From Microtetraspora malaysiensis (GTDB lineage: Bacteria; Actinomycetota; Actinomycetes; Streptosporangiales; Streptosporangiaceae): a stretch of 64,000 nucleotides of DNA. Below, in pieces: positions 1 to 7,812 of the stretch. The stretch lies in NCBI RefSeq assembly GCF_001528665.1, contig NZ_BBYJ01000029.1, forward strand, positions 50,121 to 114,120, written 5' to 3'. A program made the position numbers and the translations under genes. Position 1 is the first letter of the stretch. Every line of letters begins with the position of its first letter. The notes below the pieces were generated by a model. It was not told where the DNA came from. It saw nothing but the letters and a program-made list of their open reading frames with translations, and ran no database searches.

Positions 1-1
1 G

Positions 2-664
2 CTGCGCTGGCGCGATCGGCTGCGTGAGACCGACGGGCGCGCCCGCGCCGCGGAGGAGCGGCTGCGCGTCGCGCAGGAGGTGCACGACACCGTCGCCCAC
101 ACCCTGGCCGTCGTCGGCGTCCATCTCAACGTCGCCGCGGACACTCTGGAAGAGGCGCCGGCCGAGGCCGCCGCCGCGCTCCGCCTCGCCCAGGACGTCA
201 GGAACCGGGCGATGGCCGACCTCGCCGCCCTCATCGACGTCCTGCGGACGTCCCCGACCGGCACCGTGCCTCAGCCCGATCTGGCGTCGCTCGGCGCGTT
301 CGTCGCCGACGCCCGCGCCACCGGACTGGAGGTGACCCTCGACGAACGCGGCGACCCCTCGGCCGTCCCGGCCACCTGCGCCGTCGCGGTCTACCGCGTC
401 GTGCAGGAAGCCCTCTCCAACACGCTCAAGCACTCCGGGGCGACCACGGCCGAGGTGACGGTGGCCTACCAGCCGGACTCGGTCAGCGTCGAGGTCGTCG
501 ACAACGGACACGGAAGCGCCGGCGGCGCCGGCATCAAAGAGGGGCACGGCCTGGCCGGCATGCGCGAGCGGGTGAGCGCCCTCGGGGGCACGCTCACCGC
601 CGGGCCGGTTCCCAGCGGCTTCGCCGTGAAGGCCCGAGTCCCTCTGGCAGACTCCTCACCGTGA
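2..664 (+). CDS. Sensor histidine kinase, C-terminal part (5' end outside window)
   Basis: Cytoplasmic half of a NarX/DesK-type (HPK7) sensor kinase that would phosphorylate the response regulator encoded next. The sensor and membrane part lie left of the window. Visible are the phosphoacceptor helix with VHDTVAHTLAVV (about 80-115), the N box VQEALSNTLKHS and the G box DNGHG...GHGLAGMRERV of the HATPase domain. The reading frame is open from the first bases, so the GTG at 80 is internal and not a start. The TGA overlaps the next GTG (GTGA, 661-664), so the two products are translationally coupled. The stimulus cannot be told from this part. Confidence 0.93.
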   Translation: MRWRDRLRETDGRARAAEERLRVAQEVHDTVAHTLAVVGVHLNVAADTLEEAPAEAAAALRLAQDVRNRAMADLAALIDVLRTSPTGTVPQPDLASLGAFVADARATGLEVTLDERGDPSAVPATCAVAVYRVVQEALSNTLKHSGATTAEVTVAYQPDSVSVEVVDNGHGSAGGAGIKEGHGLAGMRERVSALGGTLTAGPVPSGFAVKARVPLADSSP

Positions 665-1326
665 CGATCAAGGTGCTCCTCGTCGACGACCAGGCGCTCG
701 TACGGGCCGGCTTTCGCAGCCTGCTGGCCCGCTCGCGGGACATCACGGTCGTCGGCGAGGCCGCCGACGGCGCGGAGGCCGTACGGCTGGCCGCGAGCGC
801 CCGCCCCGACGTCATCCTCATGGACATCCGCATGCCGGGCACCGACGGCATCACCGCCACGCGCCGCATCGTCGCCGACCCCGCGACCGCGGGCTGCCGC
901 GTCGTCATCCTGACCACATTCGACACCGACGACCACGTGTTCGCCGCGCTGCGCGCCGGAGCCAGCGGCTTCCTCACCAAGGAGGTCGAGCCGACCGAGC
1001 TGCGCCGCGCGGTCGCCGCCGTCGCCGCCGGAGACGCGCTCCTGTCCCCGGGCGTCACCCGCCGCGTCATCGGGCAGTTCGCCCACCGGCAGGACCTCGC
1101 TCCCGACACCGGACGGCGGATGGCCACCCTGACCACGAGGGAGCTGGAGGTGGTCCGGCTGGTCGCGCGTGGACTGTCCAACGACCAGATCGCCGAGCGC
1201 CTCGTCATCAGCCCGCTCACCGCGAAGACGCACATCACCAGGGCCATCGCGAAGCTGGAGGTGCGCGACCGGGTCCAGCTGGTCATCCTGGCCTACGAGA
1301 GCGGCCTGATCCGGCCCGGCGGGTGA
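661..1326 (+). CDS. NarL/LuxR-family response regulator
   Basis: 221-residue DNA-binding response regulator, partner of the kinase just upstream. Receiver domain: acidic pair DD at residues 9-10, phosphoacceptor Asp about 55 (VILMDIRMPG), Thr about 86 in VVILTTF and conserved Lys about 107 (FLTKEVEP). The C-terminal LuxR helix-turn-helix (TLTTRELEVVRLVARGLSNDQ, then AKTHITRAIAKL) spans about 155-210. The GTG start overlaps the kinase stop by 4 nt. Nothing around it shows which genes it controls. The small membrane-protein gene begins just after it and could be in the same transcript. Confidence 0.95.
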   Translation: MTIKVLLVDDQALVRAGFRSLLARSRDITVVGEAADGAEAVRLAASARPDVILMDIRMPGTDGITATRRIVADPATAGCRVVILTTFDTDDHVFAALRAGASGFLTKEVEPTELRRAVAAVAAGDALLSPGVTRRVIGQFAHRQDLAPDTGRRMATLTTRELEVVRLVARGLSNDQIAERLVISPLTAKTHITRAIAKLEVRDRVQLVILAYESGLIRPGG

Positions 1327-1379
1327 GCGCGCCAGAGCCGTCCCCGGTGAGCGGCAGAAGACGATCTATGCTGACCGCC

Positions 1380-1712
1380 ATGAAATCATCGCAAATCCGG
1401 TCATTCGTCGCCGGGGTGCTGATAGCCAACAGCGCGCCGCACCTCGCCACCGCGGTCACAGGACGGCGGCACTTCACCCCTCTGGCCGGACACGGATCCG
1501 GTCCGGCGGTCAACGCCGCGTGGGCCGGGCTCAACCTCGCGGCCGGCGCGCTGCTGCTGTGGCCGACGCGGCGCTCCGGCGGGTCGCGCTGGGGCGGCGA
1601 CCTGACCGCCTTCGAGACCGGCTGTGTCGCCATGGCGGCGTGGATGGCCGGATCCGAGCGATGGTTCCCGATGAACTCGGACCGCTCACCGCGCGGAGTG
1701 GAGAGCAGCTGA
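1380..1712 (+). CDS. Small membrane protein, unknown function
   Basis: About 110 residues, starting MKSSQIRSFVAGVLIANS. Two hydrophobic stretches (FVAGVLIANSAPHLATAV and AAWAGLNLAAGALLLW) with a weaker third (GCVAMAAWMAG) suggest an integral membrane protein. I do not recognise a named domain. ATGs at 1368 and 1380 and the GTG at 1323 (overlapping the regulator stop) are in frame. I chose 1380 because the hydrophobic N-terminus starts there, without strong Shine-Dalgarno support. It probably shares the transcript of the two-component system. Confidence 0.6.
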   Translation: MKSSQIRSFVAGVLIANSAPHLATAVTGRRHFTPLAGHGSGPAVNAAWAGLNLAAGALLLWPTRRSGGSRWGGDLTAFETGCVAMAAWMAGSERWFPMNSDRSPRGVESS

Positions 1713-1721
1713 GAGCGGGAG

Positions 1722-1741
1722 CCCCGGTCCGGCGACCGGGG
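1722..1741. terminator. Bidirectional terminator-like hairpin
   Basis: Perfect 8-bp stem CCCCGGTC / GACCGGGG with a CGGC loop, between two convergent genes (stops at 1712 and 1768). There is no T-run, which is common for actinobacterial terminators. Confidence 0.55.
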
Positions 1742-1767
1742 ACTCCACCGGTGCGGCCGGCCCCGGG

Positions 1768-2940
1768 TCAGCGCGCCAGGCTCGCCACGTAGCCGGCGAA
1801 CCGCTCGTCGATCTCCTCGCCGGTCAGGCCGAAGTCCGACAACTTGTACCGGTGCGCCGGCCGGCGCGGGCCGGAGCGGCTCTCGTCGTGCATCCGCGCC
1901 ATGGCGGTACGCGCCTCGTCGCCGAGACGCAGCCCGAAGTGGGCGTAGACGGCCTCGATCGTGCCCATGGGGTCGCGGACGAAGTCGTCGTAGTGGACGT
2001 CGAAGAAGCGCGCCCGGTCATGCTTCGCGCGTTCGGCGCGGAACCGGTCCAGGCCGCGGCTCCACAGGTCGAGCTGGTCCCGCCCGATCACCGCCTCGGT
2101 GAACGCCTCCGACCAGCCCGCGGTCGCGTGCGCGGCCAGGCTGCACATCGACGCCATCGCCGTACGCGGGGAGCGGTGCGTCTGGATGACGAGCGCGTCC
2201 GGATAGACCGCGAGGAGCGCGTCGAGGGCGAACAGGTGGCTCGGGTTCTTCAGGACCCAGCGCCGGCCGGCGTCGCGGAGCCCGATGAGCTGGAGGTTGC
2301 GCCGGTGCCGCCGGTAGGCCGGCGTCCAGTCCTGCCCGTCCAGCCAGGCCGAGTACGCCGGGATGTGGGCGAGGCACTCGAACGAGATCGACCGCATCGA
2401 CTGGCGGAGGAGCTGCCAGCACTCCTCCACCATGTCGGCCGAGATGTAGTGCACCCCCATGAACTCGGGGTTCTCCACGTGGTGCCGCTCGTAGCCGGAC
2501 TGGATCGCCCGGTAGACGGGGTCGTCCGCCCAGGTCTCGCGCGGCGGGCGCGGCTGCGGCGCCTCCGCCAGCCACACCTCCAGCCCCTGGTGCGCGGGGT
2601 CGGCGGTGAGCAGCCGGTGCAGCGCCGTGGTCCCGGTGCGCGGCAGCCCGGTGACGAAGATCGGCCGCTCGACGGGCACGTCCGCGTGCTCCGGGTGCCG
2701 CCGCCACGCCTCCTCCGACCACAGCCGGGCGGCCAGCGCGCCGCGCAGGAAGGAGCGCTGCGCCCGGCGGCCCAGCGGGGTGAGCGCCGCCTCCCTCGCG
2801 TACGAGTCGAGCAGCACCTCAAGGCCGTCCAGGTAGGCGTCCGCGCCGAAGTCGGCCAAGCCGGTGATCTTGCGGGCCGAGGCGTGCAGATCCTCGACCG
2901 TGCCGACATCCGTACGGACGGCGTCGCGTCCTGTGGTCAT
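1768..2940 (-). CDS. Sulfotransferase-family protein
   Basis: 390-residue protein of the bacterial sulfotransferase family (PAPS-dependent transfer of sulfate to a hydroxyl or amine). The PAPS 5'-phosphate loop is TGLPRTGTTALHR at residues 97-109, and the 3'-phosphate-binding region is near IQTHRSPRTAMASM. The substrate cannot be told. It is the last gene of a minus-strand run: DUF1214 protein, SDR, sulfotransferase. The start ATG at 2940 lies 14 nt after the SDR stop with a GGAGG-type site (ACCCGGAGGTTCGCG). The company of an SDR, a DUF1214 protein and a SnoaL-like protein suggests catabolism or modification of a lipid or steroid-like compound, which is inference. Confidence 0.88.
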   Translation of the reverse strand: MTTGRDAVRTDVGTVEDLHASARKITGLADFGADAYLDGLEVLLDSYAREAALTPLGRRAQRSFLRGALAARLWSEEAWRRHPEHADVPVERPIFVTGLPRTGTTALHRLLTADPAHQGLEVWLAEAPQPRPPRETWADDPVYRAIQSGYERHHVENPEFMGVHYISADMVEECWQLLRQSMRSISFECLAHIPAYSAWLDGQDWTPAYRRHRRNLQLIGLRDAGRRWVLKNPSHLFALDALLAVYPDALVIQTHRSPRTAMASMCSLAAHATAGWSEAFTEAVIGRDQLDLWSRGLDRFRAERAKHDRARFFDVHYDDFVRDPMGTIEAVYAHFGLRLGDEARTAMARMHDESRSGPRRPAHRYKLSDFGLTGEEIDERFAGYVASLAR

Positions 2941-2954
2941 CGCGAACCTCCGGG

Positions 2955-3761
2955 TCAGTGGTGCCATTCGCCGCAGTTGACGTCCAGGCACTGCCCGGTG
3001 ACCGCCCGCGCCCCCGGGGACAGCAGGAACACCGCGACGTCGGCGACCTCGTCGGGCTCGGGCAGCCGGCGCAGGTCGGTCGTCGCGGCCGTCTCGTCGT
3101 ACACCTGCCGTGTGGTGACGCCGCGCTCCCGGGCGAGGGACCGGAAGTACCACTTCAGGTTGTCCGCCCAGATGTATCCGGGCGCGATGGAGTTGACCCG
3201 AACACCCCGCGGCCCCAGCTCCGTCGCCAGGCTCTGCGCGATGGAGAGCAGCGCCGTCTTCGCCATCTTGTACGCGCCGAACGTGCGCCGCGAGTGCCGC
3301 AGCACCGCCGAGTTGACCATCACGACGGAGCCGCCGCCCTCGGCGAGCGCGGGCGTGAGAAGGCGGGTCAGCCGCAGCGTGGACAGCACGTTCGTCTCGA
3401 ATCCGGCCCGCACCGCGTCGAGGTCGACCGTGCCCAGGTCGGCCAGCGGCGGGATCGCGAAGGCGTTGTTCACCAGGCCGTCCACCCGGCCGTACGCCTC
3501 CAGGGCGGCGTCGGCCAGCCGGCGGCACGACGCCTCGTCGGTGATGTCGGTCGGCACGGTCAGGGCGCGGCGGCCGAGCGCCGCGACCTCCTCGGCCACC
3601 TCGGCCAGCCGGGACTCGGTGCGCGCGGCCAGCACCACGTCGGCTCCGGCGCGCGCGGATCGTACGGCGAGGGCGCGGCCGAGGCCCGGCCCGACGCCGG
3701 AGACGACGACGACCTTGCCCTCCAGCGACATCGGGTCCTCCACGGGGTCCTGCGCCGCCAT
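2955..3761 (-). CDS. Short-chain dehydrogenase/reductase (SDR)
   Basis: 268-residue classical SDR, an NAD(P)-dependent alcohol/ketone oxidoreductase. It shows the nucleotide-binding glycine motif (SGVGPGLGRAL, in place of the usual TGxxxGIG), a NNAF motif, the catalytic Ser in VMVNSAVLR, the YKMAK active site (Tyr/Lys) and RVNSIAPG. I chose the ATG at 3761 because it overlaps the upstream stop by one base (TGATG), giving translational coupling. A second ATG ten codons on (3731, MSLEGK) is also possible. The substrate is unknown. Confidence 0.92.
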   Translation of the reverse strand: MAAQDPVEDPMSLEGKVVVVSGVGPGLGRALAVRSARAGADVVLAARTESRLAEVAEEVAALGRRALTVPTDITDEASCRRLADAALEAYGRVDGLVNNAFAIPPLADLGTVDLDAVRAGFETNVLSTLRLTRLLTPALAEGGGSVVMVNSAVLRHSRRTFGAYKMAKTALLSIAQSLATELGPRGVRVNSIAPGYIWADNLKWYFRSLARERGVTTRQVYDETAATTDLRRLPEPDEVADVAVFLLSPGARAVTGQCLDVNCGEWHH

Positions 3762-4939
3762 CAGCCCAGCATCCTTCGGGCGACGGCGATCTGGCGGGCG
3801 GCGACGCGCTCCGCCCATTCCCCCGGGCTCACCCGCTGCCGTTCGTAATGGGGGAGGCGTCGCGGCAGTTCGTCGAACGGGAGCACCTCCACCTCGGGGC
3901 CGTCCTCCGGTTTGAGCTCGCGCGCGAGCCGCTGCCAGCGGAACTGCAGGTATCCGCGGCGGTGCCCGGTGCGCTCGATCCAGTTGGCCAGGCCGGGGTC
4001 GCGCTCGCTGACGACGTAGCGGATCATCCCGTCGGGATCGATCCGGGCCTGGTCGGCGGTCAGGCTCGTCTGGTGGTTGATGTAGTCCAGCGAGACGTAC
4101 CACATGCTGCCGAGCTGGAAGCCCTGGTACGGCGCGTCCGAGCGGGCGGCGGCCGGCACCGTGATCACCATGACCTGGTCGCCGTCGAGGTCGTAGTGCC
4201 CGACGGAGGAGTACTGCGTGGCCAGGCCGCCGGGTGTGGGCCGCGGCTCCGTCATCGTGTTGACCGGCAGCGAGAGGTAGTGCCACTCGGGGAAGGCGAG
4301 GAACGTGCGCAGCCGCGCGACCAGGATCCGGCCGGCCACGTCGAAGCGCTTGGCCATCGCCTCGGGCGAGCGTGGCGGGGGAGCGGAGCCGAGCGTGCCG
4401 GCGCGGTGCAGCCGGATCTCGCCGGGCCGTTCGTTCTCCCAGTCGCTGAAGACCTCGCGCACGACCAGCATCGCCGAGCCGGGCCCGAGCGTGAAACGGT
4501 TCGGCCCGCCGCCCGACCCGGCCGGCCCGAAGCGCAGCTCGTACGTTCCGTCCGGGGCGATCTCGATGTCGCGGTCGTCGAACGCGGTGAGGCTGTCGGG
4601 CGAGCGCGCCGGGGAGTAGTCGCCGTTGAGCACCTGGAAGCTGAGGTCGGACGTGGTGCCGCGCCGTCCCGACACCACGTACTCCGCGTCGTCGCGGATG
4701 TAGGCGTGGAAGTAGAGCGTGTCGGGGTTGTCCAGGCCGAGCTTGGCGTACGGCCCGGTGGAGGCGACGAAGAACGGGAAGTCGCGCTCGTAGGCCCAGG
4801 CCAGGTGCAGCGACGCCTTGATGCTGCCGGAGAGGTAGTCGAGCCCCTCGGCCAGATCCTGATCGGTCCGCACGTGCGGCGCCGAGCGGATGATCCGCTC
4901 GGCCTCGGCGATCGCCTGGGCGAATGTCTGCGTGGCCAC
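3761..4939 (-). CDS. DUF1214-domain protein
   Basis: 392-residue soluble protein without a signal peptide. The stretch around FSDWENERPGEIRLHRAG matches the DUF1214 family (proteins often found with hydrocarbon or steroid oxidation genes, biochemical role not settled). The start is taken at GTG 4939 (VATQTFAQAI), preceded by GAGGGGG. It leads the minus-strand operon with the SDR and sulfotransferase and faces the IclR regulator across an 88-bp gap that holds a palindrome, so IclR control is likely. Confidence 0.7.
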   Translation of the reverse strand: MATQTFAQAIAEAERIIRSAPHVRTDQDLAEGLDYLSGSIKASLHLAWAYERDFPFFVASTGPYAKLGLDNPDTLYFHAYIRDDAEYVVSGRRGTTSDLSFQVLNGDYSPARSPDSLTAFDDRDIEIAPDGTYELRFGPAGSGGGPNRFTLGPGSAMLVVREVFSDWENERPGEIRLHRAGTLGSAPPPRSPEAMAKRFDVAGRILVARLRTFLAFPEWHYLSLPVNTMTEPRPTPGGLATQYSSVGHYDLDGDQVMVITVPAAARSDAPYQGFQLGSMWYVSLDYINHQTSLTADQARIDPDGMIRYVVSERDPGLANWIERTGHRRGYLQFRWQRLARELKPEDGPEVEVLPFDELPRRLPHYERQRVSPGEWAERVAARQIAVARRMLG

Positions 4940-4956
4940 CGGACCCCCTCGGATCG

Positions 4957-4974
4957 CGGTACAGATATGTACCG
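4957..4974. promoter_or_regulatory. Palindromic operator in the divergent DUF1214/iclR promoter
   Basis: CGGTACAGATATGTACCG: 7-bp arms CGGTACA / TGTACCG around a 4-nt centre, 18 nt before the GTG of the DUF1214 gene and 53 nt before the IclR-type ATG. Its position between a regulator and its divergent neighbour makes it the best candidate binding site of that regulator. Confidence 0.55.
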
Positions 4975-5027
4975 AAGCGGTAGGTTGTCGTCCACGTGAG
5001 CGTAGAACTGGTTCTAGGAGATGGTCA

Positions 5028-5951
5028 ATGCCGACGCCGAGGAGCTCGCCGCCGACCCAGCGCGTGGTCGCCGTCATCGACCACCTCGTCACAGCCCGGG
5101 GCCGCCGCCTCGGCCTGTCCGCGCTCGCCCGCGAGCTGGGCATCAGCAAGCCGACGTGCCTCGGTATCCTCACCGAGCTGGTCGCGGCCGGCTACCTGGT
5201 GCGCGACCCGCGCACGCTGACGTACGGCCTCGGCCCCGCCCTCGTCGCGGCCGGCCGGGCCGCGCAGGGGGAACTCCTCTCCGGCGAAGTCGCGCGGCGC
5301 CACCTCTCGCCGCTGTCCGAGCGGTACGGCGTGACGTGCACCGCCTCGGCCGTGGTCGGAGACGAGATCATGATCCTGGAGGCGGTGGTCCCGTCCGGCG
5401 CGCCGCCGGTCAAGGTGGGCGAGCGCTACCCGTTCGCCCCGCCGGTCGGGCTGATGTACGTGCTGTGGGGCCCCGACGAGGAGCTCGACCGGTGGCTGAC
5501 CAAGGAGCCGACGCTGCCGGTGCGGATGGACCGCGAGCACCTGCGCGCCGTGGTCGAGCGGTGCCGGGAGTCCGGATACCTCGTGGAGAGCCTCACCCCG
5601 GCCGGCATGCGGCTCCACTCGCTGATGGCCGGGGTCGCGGCGTACGAGCTGCCGCAGGAGGTGCGCGCGCTGGTCGGCGAGATGGTGTCGAGCCTCGGAG
5701 AGCGCGTCTACCTGGGCGCCGACCTCGATCCGCGGCGCAGGCACCCGGTGCACCTCGTCGCTGCGCCCACGTACGACGCCGGCGGTGGGCAGGAGATGGT
5801 GCTGACCCTGCACGTCGGCGCGTCCGTCACCGGCGCGGAGATCGCCCGGCGCGGTTCCGAACTGGCGGCGGCCGCGAGCGCGGTCACCGCCGAGCTCGGC
5901 GGCAGGTCGCCGGTCAGGCCCCGGCGGGAGATGCCCAGCGGTTCGCGGTGA
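5028..5951 (+). CDS. IclR-family transcriptional regulator
   Basis: 307-residue regulator: winged helix-turn-helix in the first 75 residues (LGLSALARELGISKPTCLGI, then YLVRDPRTLTYGLGPAL), followed by the IclR effector-binding domain. ATG 5028 is preceded by TAGGAG at 5015-5020. It is transcribed divergently from the DUF1214-SDR-sulfotransferase operon and convergently onto the SnoaL-like gene, whose 3' end it overlaps by 38 nt. It probably controls that operon through the 18-bp palindrome in the shared promoter. Confidence 0.92.
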   Translation: MPTPRSSPPTQRVVAVIDHLVTARGRRLGLSALARELGISKPTCLGILTELVAAGYLVRDPRTLTYGLGPALVAAGRAAQGELLSGEVARRHLSPLSERYGVTCTASAVVGDEIMILEAVVPSGAPPVKVGERYPFAPPVGLMYVLWGPDEELDRWLTKEPTLPVRMDREHLRAVVERCRESGYLVESLTPAGMRLHSLMAGVAAYELPQEVRALVGEMVSSLGERVYLGADLDPRRRHPVHLVAAPTYDAGGGQEMVLTLHVGASVTGAEIARRGSELAAAASAVTAELGGRSPVRPRREMPSGSR

Positions 5952-6396
5952 ACCGCAGGCTCGGCAGGTCGTCGAGGGAGACGGAGAACTCGTATGTCCG
6001 CTCGTGGCCGGTGGCGCTGATCCGCCACCGCCCGTCCGGGCAGTGCCGGTAGGTGTCCCGGTAGTAGCCGGCGCCCCGGATCAGCAGCCGGTGTTCCATG
6101 ACGATGACCGTGTCCTCCAGGCACCAGCTCCCCGTGGCGTCGTCGCCGCCGACCTCGATCTCGGGGTGGCTGACGAGATGCGTGGTGATCATGCCGGCGC
6201 CCAGGGTGGCGCGCATGTAGCCGGCGATGGCGTCCCGCCCGGCCAGGCGCAGCGGCTCGCGGAGCATTGGGGTGTCGTAAGCCGCGACGGCGTCGTCGGT
6301 GAAGGTGTCGGTGAAGTCGTCCCAGAGCTTGAGGTCCAGACAGCGCAGGTAGCGGTACTTCACCTGGCGGATCTCTTCGAGAGTGGTCGGATCCAT
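5914..6396 (-). CDS. SnoaL-like (NTF2-fold) protein
   Basis: 160-residue protein of the nuclear transport factor 2/SnoaL-like superfamily. The start LEEIRQVKYRYLRCLDLKLW and the pattern FTDTFTDDAVA are typical of small cyclase, isomerase or dehydratase-like enzymes acting on polyketide or steroid-like compounds. The coding region is intact, but the TnpB element begins about 20 bp before its ATG and no good Shine-Dalgarno precedes it, so the insertion may have cut off its original promoter. It overlaps the IclR gene tail to tail. Confidence 0.82.
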   Translation of the reverse strand: MDPTTLEEIRQVKYRYLRCLDLKLWDDFTDTFTDDAVAAYDTPMLREPLRLAGRDAIAGYMRATLGAGMITTHLVSHPEIEVGGDDATGSWCLEDTVIVMEHRLLIRGAGYYRDTYRHCPDGRWRISATGHERTYEFSVSLDDLPSLRFTANRWASPAGA

Positions 6397-6518
6397 CAGA
6401 TCGGCGCGGAGGGGACCGCCTGCTTTAGCCGGCGGGGCAATCCGCGCTCCCTCCCTTCGGGTTTTGTCGGCGGCTGCCGATAGCGTGGCGATCTCGTTAC
6501 TGAACGTGGGAGGTGGGA

Positions 6519-7703
6519 GTGCGCAGGTCGTACAAGTTCTTGCTGCGCCCCACCGGCAAACAGGCCGCCGCGCTCGCGCAGTGCTTGGAAGACCACCGGA
6601 TGTTGTACAACGCGGCGTTGGAGCACCGCCGTACTGCTTACGGCAAGGCGGGCGTGACCGTGCGCTACGGCGACCAGTCCGGCGAGCTGAAGCACATCCG
6701 CGCCGACGACCCCGCCGGTCAGGGCCGCTGGTCGTTCTCCTCCCAGCAGGCCACGCTCCGCCGGTTGGAGAAGGCGTTCACCGCGTTCTTCCGCCGCGTC
6801 AAGGCCGGGCAGAAGCCGGGCTTCCCCCGCTTCAAAGGACGTGGCTGGTTCGACACCGTCGAGTGGCCCAAGGACGGCGACGGCTGCCGGTGGGTCTCCC
6901 AACCGGAGCACCCCACCGCCACGTTCGTCCGCCTTCAAGGGGTCGGGCATGTCCGTGTGCATCAGCACCGCGCGATACGCGGCCGGGTGAAGACGGTCAG
7001 CGTGAAGCGGGAAGGCTCCCGTTGGTATGTGGTCCTGTCCTGCGACGACGTTCCCGCCCAACAGCTCCCGGCCACGAGGGCGGTCGTCGGCCTGGACATG
7101 GGCGTTGCATCGCTCGTCACGACCAGCGACGGGGAACACCTGGCAAACCCGCGCCACTTGCAAGCGTCCGCCGATCGTGTCGCGGCGGCCCAGCAGGCTC
7201 TCGCCCGTAAGAAGCGGGGCTCCAAGCGGCGCCGTAAGGCCGTGGCCAGGGTCACGGCGTTGCATGCCAAGGTCCGCCGTAAACGTCTGGATACCGCACA
7301 CAAGACCGCGCTCACGCTGGTTCGCGACTATGACGTCATCGTGCATGAGGACCTGCGGATCGCGAACATGACCCGCAGCGCGTGCGGCACGACCGAGGCG
7401 CCCGGCCGGAATGTCGCGGCCAAGTCCGGTCTGAACCGTTCGATTCTGGACGCGGGTTGGGGGGTGTTTCTGACGGTCCTCGCGCACAAGGCTGAAAGCG
7501 CCGGTCGTGAGCTGATCGCAGTCGATCCCGCCAACACCTCCCGCACGTGCGCCCGTTGCGGGCGCTGCGCGAAGGAGAACCGCGTCACCCAGGCCGAGTT
7601 CGCCTGCGTGGCGTGCGGGCATGCCGCGCACGCCGATGCAAACGCGGCGATCAACATCCTCAGGGCAGGGCTTGCCCTTCGTGAGGCTGCGGATGCGGCT
7701 TAG
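6519..7703 (+). CDS. tnpB: TnpB RNA-guided endonuclease
   Basis: 394 residues. The RuvC catalytic triad is intact: Asp193 (VVGLDMGVASL), Glu277 (VHEDLRI) and Asp373 (HADANAAINI). The zinc ribbon CARC...CVAC (Cys344/347 and 363/366) sits between the second and third RuvC motifs. TnpB proteins use an RNA from the element's right end to cut DNA next to a short target-adjacent motif. I prefer GTG 6519 (VRRSYKFLLRPT) over GTG 6513, because GGAGG at 6509-6513 is then correctly spaced. No tnpA is nearby, so movement would need a transposase in trans. Confidence 0.93.
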   Translation: MRRSYKFLLRPTGKQAAALAQCLEDHRMLYNAALEHRRTAYGKAGVTVRYGDQSGELKHIRADDPAGQGRWSFSSQQATLRRLEKAFTAFFRRVKAGQKPGFPRFKGRGWFDTVEWPKDGDGCRWVSQPEHPTATFVRLQGVGHVRVHQHRAIRGRVKTVSVKREGSRWYVVLSCDDVPAQQLPATRAVVGLDMGVASLVTTSDGEHLANPRHLQASADRVAAAQQALARKKRGSKRRRKAVARVTALHAKVRRKRLDTAHKTALTLVRDYDVIVHEDLRIANMTRSACGTTEAPGRNVAAKSGLNRSILDAGWGVFLTVLAHKAESAGRELIAVDPANTSRTCARCGRCAKENRVTQAEFACVACGHAAHADANAAINILRAGLALREAADAA

Positions 7704-7739
7704 CGAGAAGCCGCTCCCTTCACGGAGCGGAGGAGTCAC
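7600..7739 (+). ncRNA. Candidate omega RNA of the TnpB element
   Basis: In this family the guide RNA overlaps the 3' end of tnpB and runs through the right end into flanking DNA. Here the right end carries a 7-bp stem with a 6-nt loop at 7711-7730 and ends at GGAGGAGTCAC. The guide would then start at about 7740 (GCGCCTCAGCATC). The 5' limit is a guess. Confidence 0.4.
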
Positions 7740-7812
7740 GCGCCTCAGCATCACCGACCGGCGGCCGGCTGGCAAGAACTTGTTCTATTTTCGCTCGGCA
7801 TAGCATGGAGGT

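Larger units (their letters stand above)
6415..7739 (+). mobile_element. Lone-TnpB insertion element (IS200/IS605 superfamily, IS1341 type)
   Basis: A single tnpB gene without tnpA, flanked by non-coding ends that can form hairpins: a left end with GC-rich repeats from about 6415 and a right end with the stem CCGCTCC (7711-7717) / GGAGCGG (7724-7730) followed by GGAGGAGTCAC. The ends are approximate: no target duplication is expected in this family, and I set the right border after GAGTCAC by recalled resemblance to other actinobacterial elements. Confidence 0.6.

Noticed and set aside
1852..3915. A 687-codon open frame on the plus strand over the sulfotransferase and SDR genes
   Set aside because: It spans two well-marked minus-strand genes and their junction, which a real gene would not; no motif seen.
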